DNA from: Acridotheres tristis
Lineage: Eukaryota; Chordata; Aves; Passeriformes; Sturnidae
Length of the DNA: 64,000 nt
Direction: 5' to 3'
Assembly: GCA_037013685.1 (NCBI GenBank)
Contig: CM072888.1
Coordinates: forward strand, 11,327,034-11,391,033
The notes beneath the pieces were generated by a model, which saw nothing but the letters and a program-made list of their open reading frames with translations, had not been told where the DNA came from and ran no database searches. Positions within the stretch are counted from its first letter, which is position 1, and every line of letters begins with the position of its first letter. The position numbers and the translations under genes were made by a program. Shown here one piece after another: positions 60,701 to 64,000 of the stretch.

Positions 60701-60743
60701 GGAGCGTGACCAGGAACAGGAGAACCTCCACAAACAGATTCAT
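54767..60743 (-). CDS. HSD17B11: 17-beta-hydroxysteroid dehydrogenase 11/13-type short-chain dehydrogenase (complete)
   Basis: Seven exons on the - strand: 60743-60534, 58344-58237, 57626-57495, 56862-56756, 56070-55933, 55671-55555 and 54854-54767. AG/GT junctions and phases agree, giving 299 residues (human HSD17B11 and HSD17B13: 300). Residues 1-28 are a hydrophobic N-terminal segment of the kind that anchors these enzymes to ER and lipid droplets. The Rossmann motif TGAGHGVG is at 42-49, NNAG at 119-122, catalytic Ser172 (TVASAAGH), and Tyr185 with Lys189 in YCSSK. The family oxidises or reduces steroid and retinoid alcohols with NAD(P). CSKREEIY and FEVNILGH resemble HSD17B13, while [15 protein letters not shown] and VASAAGH resemble HSD17B11. 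I cannot decide between them, and the symbol is provisional. KLHL8 is the next gene on the same strand, as in mammals. Confidence 0.93.
58548..58930 (-). mobile_element. CR1 LINE 3' part in HSD17B intron 1
   Basis: The + strand reads AATCATGGAATGGTTTGGGT, TGGAAGGGACCTTAAAGATT, CAACTTGTTCCAGTACCTCA and TTTTTCCAGGCTGAACAATC, the reverse complement of the CR1 3' region. It is well conserved. Confidence 0.95.
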
Positions 60744-61130
60744 TGTTTTCCCGGAGCTCTTTTGAGGACGGAACCGAACTTCAATCCCGTCTGAGGAGAC
60801 GCAGGTTGTTGATTTACCCTCTGCCCGTCTCAGTGCGCGCCGCTGGTCCCATTCGCTCCCGCAGGATCCACCCCCGCACCGCCCGCTGCTCCGCCCAGCT
60901 ATTCCAGTCTGAGCTCCCGGTGTCCCACCCTGAGCTCTCGGTCTTGCATTCTGAGCTCCCGATGTCCCACTCTGAGCTCCCGGTGTCCCTGTGCCGGTGC
61001 GGAGGAGCTGCACTCTGTGCTCGCAGAATCGTGCTCGCCCTGCAGCGCATGGAACGTGCCGGGCGTGGATAAAAAATGCGCTTTTTAGGACGTTATCTGC
61101 CCTCTTGGCTGAGGAAAACACAGACGATGG
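60744..61130 (-). promoter_or_regulatory. HSD17B 5' leader and probable promoter, with a 21-bp tandem repeat
   Basis: GC-richer sequence upstream of the ATG (60743-60741) on the - strand. A four-copy 21-base repeat (unit about CTGAGCTCCCGGTGTCCCACC) lies at 60909-60992. The reading frame of the ATG stays open upstream to 61121, so an N-terminal extension is formally possible, but homologs start at this Met (MN--LE-LL pattern). No TATA box is evident. Confidence 0.45.
60909..60992. repeat. 21-bp tandem repeat, 4 copies
   Basis: Units begin CTGAGCTCCCGG or CTGAGCTCTCGG and are exactly 21 bases each, with substitutions only. Like the 27-bp minisatellite near 4 kb, it contains GAGCTC and CCGG in a CpG-rich promoter setting. 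Confidence 0.9.
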
Positions 61131-62083
61131 AGGTGTGCAAGCCCCTCTGTGTTCTGCCCTTGGTTTTGATCAGTCAGTCGCCCCCGACTGTTCATTCTCT
61201 GTTTTGTGTGTCCGCACAGGTGGCAGTGCCTTTCTGTCCCTTTCTCCGGCTCTTGTATCAAGGAAGAAGCAAAACATGTTCTTGTTCGTCATTTGCTGTA
61301 GGTGGAAAAGGGACGGAAGTGGAAATAAAATTGCTCATCCGGTTACTGACAAAAGCATCTTGAAGTTCCATTCAACTCTGTATTGTAATTATTTTCATTT
61401 TTTGTGCTTTGTGTCGATCGAGTTGCTCAGTGCCGTGAGGTCCTAGAGCAGTTTTCTTCACAGTCCTTCCTTCCACTGCATCTCTGTGCATTGTCAGCAG
61501 GCTTTGTCCCCCACCATCCTCTTCCAGGTCCCTTAAGGAAAGCTGAATGAGACAAGTCTTTTCAACTTCTAAAACTCCACAGGGGAGCTCTTGCCTAGCT
61601 CACCTTACCTTGTTTTTCTTATTATGTCTTTTATTTTGTTATCCATACTCAGACCTTCCATCTTATGCTGCAGCTTCTTAATTTCCATAAGTCCTGTGAA
61701 AAATGGCATTAAATTGCATAATTTTTATCTAATTTAGTCTAAACCACACAACTCAGACTCACTTGTGAGTATGCAGAATCTTAAGCAGAACAGGAATGCA
61801 TATAGGAGAAAAGTACTTCCACGTGTTTTTTCCAGCTCTATCAGTGTAACTGCATTGCCTTTCCTGAAAGGATTGCTGATCTTATTCCTTTGCTTTCAGT
61901 TAGAAAAACTGATGTATCACAGTCATGTTCATTTATCTAAGGATATTCTTGAGCTGCTTAGGGAAGTGTGAAGGGTTCACAAACACCTAACGACTGACCA
62001 AAACTGTGTCCAGTTAAGATTACAGTTTTTGAAAAGTATTATTTTTGTCCTGGTAGTTTGGCTGCAGCTTACCTCATCAGTGA
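61131..62083. other. Intergenic upstream of HSD17B, nothing recognised
   Basis: Unique, increasingly A/T-rich sequence without splice-supported open frames or named repeats. Confidence 0.5.
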
Positions 62084-62782
62084 GAGACTGGGTCAGTTCC
62101 AGCACAAAGTTAAAGAACTGGGCACTTCCTACTTTTCTCTTGGAACTTGGTTCTCTGCTCAATTAACACATCAGTGTTTGGGCCAGATCCCAATTGCACG
62201 GCTCAGCAGTGCTGTCATTTTCCTGGCACAGGGCTCCAGGCAGTGCTGGGGCCAAGGAAGAGGAGGCAGGGAGTGCATGGAAGCACTGACTCCCAGAGAC
62301 ACCTCAGCAGGAGGCAGAGCACAGGGCCAGAGGCACTAACCTGACTCCTAAGGAGTCCTAGAGCAGGGTGTGAGGTCCCACTCTTCGAATTTGGGACTTA
62401 GCTGTCGGTGGCTGCATGAAACCTGCTCACACGGACTCCTGCTGGGCACCCATGTGTGACCAGAGTCTGGGCTAAGCTTCAGCTGAGTGCTGTGGCCAGG
62501 AAGAGAACTGAGGAGCCTGCGAGGTTTGGTGACTCAGTTCTGTCACTGGTGTTCACTGGAGATGAAGGCTGAAATCCTTGGGTTTTGTCTGGTCTTATGC
62601 CAAGCAGAAGACATGGAAACTCAAGCAATATGGAGAAGAGCAAGCAGCTCTCAGTTGTGACAGGCCTGTCCTGTCAGAAAGAGCTGAGTATGTAGTTCAA
62701 ATAAAAGTAGGACAAAACAACTTCTTTCAGACTAGGCAAAAGTCACTAAATCACTCTTCTCAGATTTGGGGGATACGACTGA
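62084..62782. repeat. Duplicated block A, copy 2
   Basis: Direct-orientation copy of 52663-53350, about 9.4 kb away. The homology stops at GATACGACTGAG, where the inverted HSD17B fragment begins. Confidence 0.95.
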
Positions 62783-63096
62783 GGCACATTGTCACAGTGG
62801 CTTCAGCAGCAGATCATTTTGTGATTCCTTACATGGTGACTTATTGGTAAGTGATTTTGAAATCAGCTTGCTTAATTTAAAAAAAAAATTAATTGTGTTT
62901 TTTCCATCACAAATTTCCAAGTTATTAGGTCTGACTGAATCGTCAGCAAAATTTGTACGAAAGAATAGTCATGTGACATCTCTTTCCTTTGAAATTCGTT
63001 TCAACTTAAGGGCCACACCTATTTGTGTGGCAGGTTGCCCTCAGTTTTGCTTGCATAATATCCCTCTATTTCAAAGGACAGAAAATTGATTTTAGA
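62783..63096 (+). pseudogene. Inverted partial copy of HSD17B exon 4 and following intron
   Basis: On the + strand this reads GGCACATTGTCACAGTGGCT, then TCAGCAGCAG, ending in TACATGGTGACTTATTG/GTAAGT, and continues for about 250 bases of intron. It is the reverse complement of 56507-56818, with only scattered substitutions by eye. It holds the 3' part of exon 4, including the catalytic-Ser codon region and the intact donor, but no acceptor and none of the other exons. One change turns AGGTCATTTC into AGATCATTTT, replacing the Gly after SAA. It cannot code for the enzyme. Confidence 0.95.
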
Positions 63097-63411
63097 TTAA
63101 ATTAGACTTTTTGATTCCTCACTAGGTAAGAATATGTGGAAGTGAACATAATCAAAAAGCCACACAGATGTGGCTTCTAGTGTCTCACATGTGTGACAGA
63201 TCATGGTAGCAAGAGGGCAATATGCAGCTCAAAAAGAAGTGAGGATGCAACCCCCCTACATTTTGGCTTGGTTTTCAAATGGAAACCAAGCCTAAGTATT
63301 CTTTGATTGGCTTATAACCTTTTTTATATTGCCCTGAATTTTGTGAACCCATTTTTCCTTTCCTGTCTCAGCTGCAGGAATCTTGCACTGTGAAGCACAA
63401 GAGCTGAAGCT
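63097..63411. other. Unique sequence between the inverted fragment and block B copy 2
   Basis: I see no match to the equivalent interval of copy 1 (53351-53598). The two copies therefore differ in their middle, about 630 bases here against about 250 there. Confidence 0.5.
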
Positions 63412-63858
63412 GGGAAGTGTCCTGTTACATGAAAGTTCCATGGACAAAATGGAATACAGCTGTGTGTTATTTAAGCTGTCACTGGTGCTTCTACCTGTTG
63501 CCAGCTAAGAGCAGGAGGGGCTGGGTGGTGAGGGCTCTCCCTTTTCTGAAGAACTTGATTACAGAACAGCTTGAAAGGCTCAGGTGAGCAGGTCAGATTC
63601 CAGCAGTGCCAAAGGTGGCAGCCCTGCCTGGGATGGCTGTGGGCCAGCAGTGCCTGCAGTGGGAGTTGCACAAGTGGGTGCACAGCTCCTCTGTGCTCTG
63701 CAGGGTCTGTGACCCCTGTGTCAGCAGCTGCTGCTCTCCTCGACCCCAGGCCAAAGACCTTCAGGGATTTCACCATCAGAGGAGGCCCCTGGCTTGGGAT
63801 GAGGAGCTGTGTGGAAGTTGGTCTGGAGCCTTCCCCTGCATCCCCTGCCCTGGCCCTG
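63412..63858. repeat. Duplicated block B, copy 2
   Basis: Direct-orientation copy of 53599-54100 that ends at GCATCCCCTGCCCTGGCC. If the duplication unit includes the gene, the 3' end of a second HSD17B gene should follow within a few hundred bases, outside the window. Confidence 0.9.
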
Positions 63859-64000
63859 CCTTTAAGCCCTGGCCCGTGCATGGGCTGCACTGTCTAGCCC
63901 TGTACCTCACTGATCCTGATGTGGCTTCCCTGTGTGCCTGGAGACTGCCTCATCCCTGCAGCCTGGGCTGGTGTTTGGCAGACTCTGGCTGATCCTTTCA

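Noticed and set aside
59964..61121. A single 385-codon - strand frame through HSD17B exon 1
   Set aside because: Only the 70 codons after the Met at 60743 match the family; the part after 60534 is intron read-through past a clear GTAATG donor.
1..64000. Search for tRNA, rRNA, CRISPR or operon-like gene arrays
   Set aside because: None seen by eye. The window has vertebrate gene structure; a tRNAscan or Infernal run would be needed to exclude small RNAs fully.

Overview
This window looks like a bird chromosome, probably a songbird. The genes are split by short, phase-consistent introns. The interspersed repeats are almost all CR1-type LINE 3' ends plus one LTR family. The gene order AFF1-type, KLHL8, HSD17B11/13-type matches the conserved vertebrate block that is on human 4q21-q22. 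'Bird' is firm from the repeats and exons; 'songbird' is inference. Positions 6583-6682 are a 100-N assembly gap.

Left part (1-21.6 kb, + strand). The window opens with the last exon and 3'UTR of a + strand gene that I cannot name (88-153; poly(A) signal at 357). A CpG-rich block with a 15-copy 27-bp minisatellite (3.8-4.5 kb) is the likely promoter of the next gene. That gene is a compact AF4/FMR2 (AFF1-type) gene. Twelve exons from 7437 to 17232 join without a frame error into 711 codons. They carry the N-terminal homology region that in AFF proteins binds P-TEFb, the EILKEM-type segment used for ELL binding, the Ser/Asp-rich stretch and the PEPP...KWW segment. The large exon also holds a run of 11-residue repeats. 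Beyond 17232 the AFF-homologous exons show frame conflicts and an early stop at 20251, and the C-terminal homology domain is absent. The gene is therefore truncated or decaying.

Middle part (21.6-47.2 kb, - strand). KLHL8 is complete: nine coding exons (27628-39804) give 617 residues with BTB, BACK and six kelch repeats. It has a 3'UTR ending near 26.18 kb and a CpG-island promoter with a non-coding first exon at about 47.0-47.15 kb. It lies tail-to-tail with the AFF1-type gene, as in mammals.

Right part (47-64 kb, - strand). A complete seven-exon HSD17B11/HSD17B13-type short-chain dehydrogenase (54767-60743, 299 residues) keeps all catalytic residues. Two duplicated blocks lie just downstream (52.66-54.10 kb) and upstream (62.08-63.86 kb) of it, about 9.4-9.8 kb apart. 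This suggests tandem duplication of the HSD17B locus, with a second copy probably starting just past the window. The upstream copy also contains a near-identical inverted fragment of this gene's own exon 4 and following intron.

The genes are separate transcription units. AFF-type proteins act in transcription elongation, KLHL8 in CUL3-dependent ubiquitination and HSD17B11/13 on lipid droplets. I found no prokaryotic-type operon, CRISPR array or tRNA/rRNA gene, although I did not run a structural RNA search. The strongest leads are the shortened AFF1-type gene, the perfect 43-bp hairpin at 8480-8580 and the inverted HSD17B exon copy.
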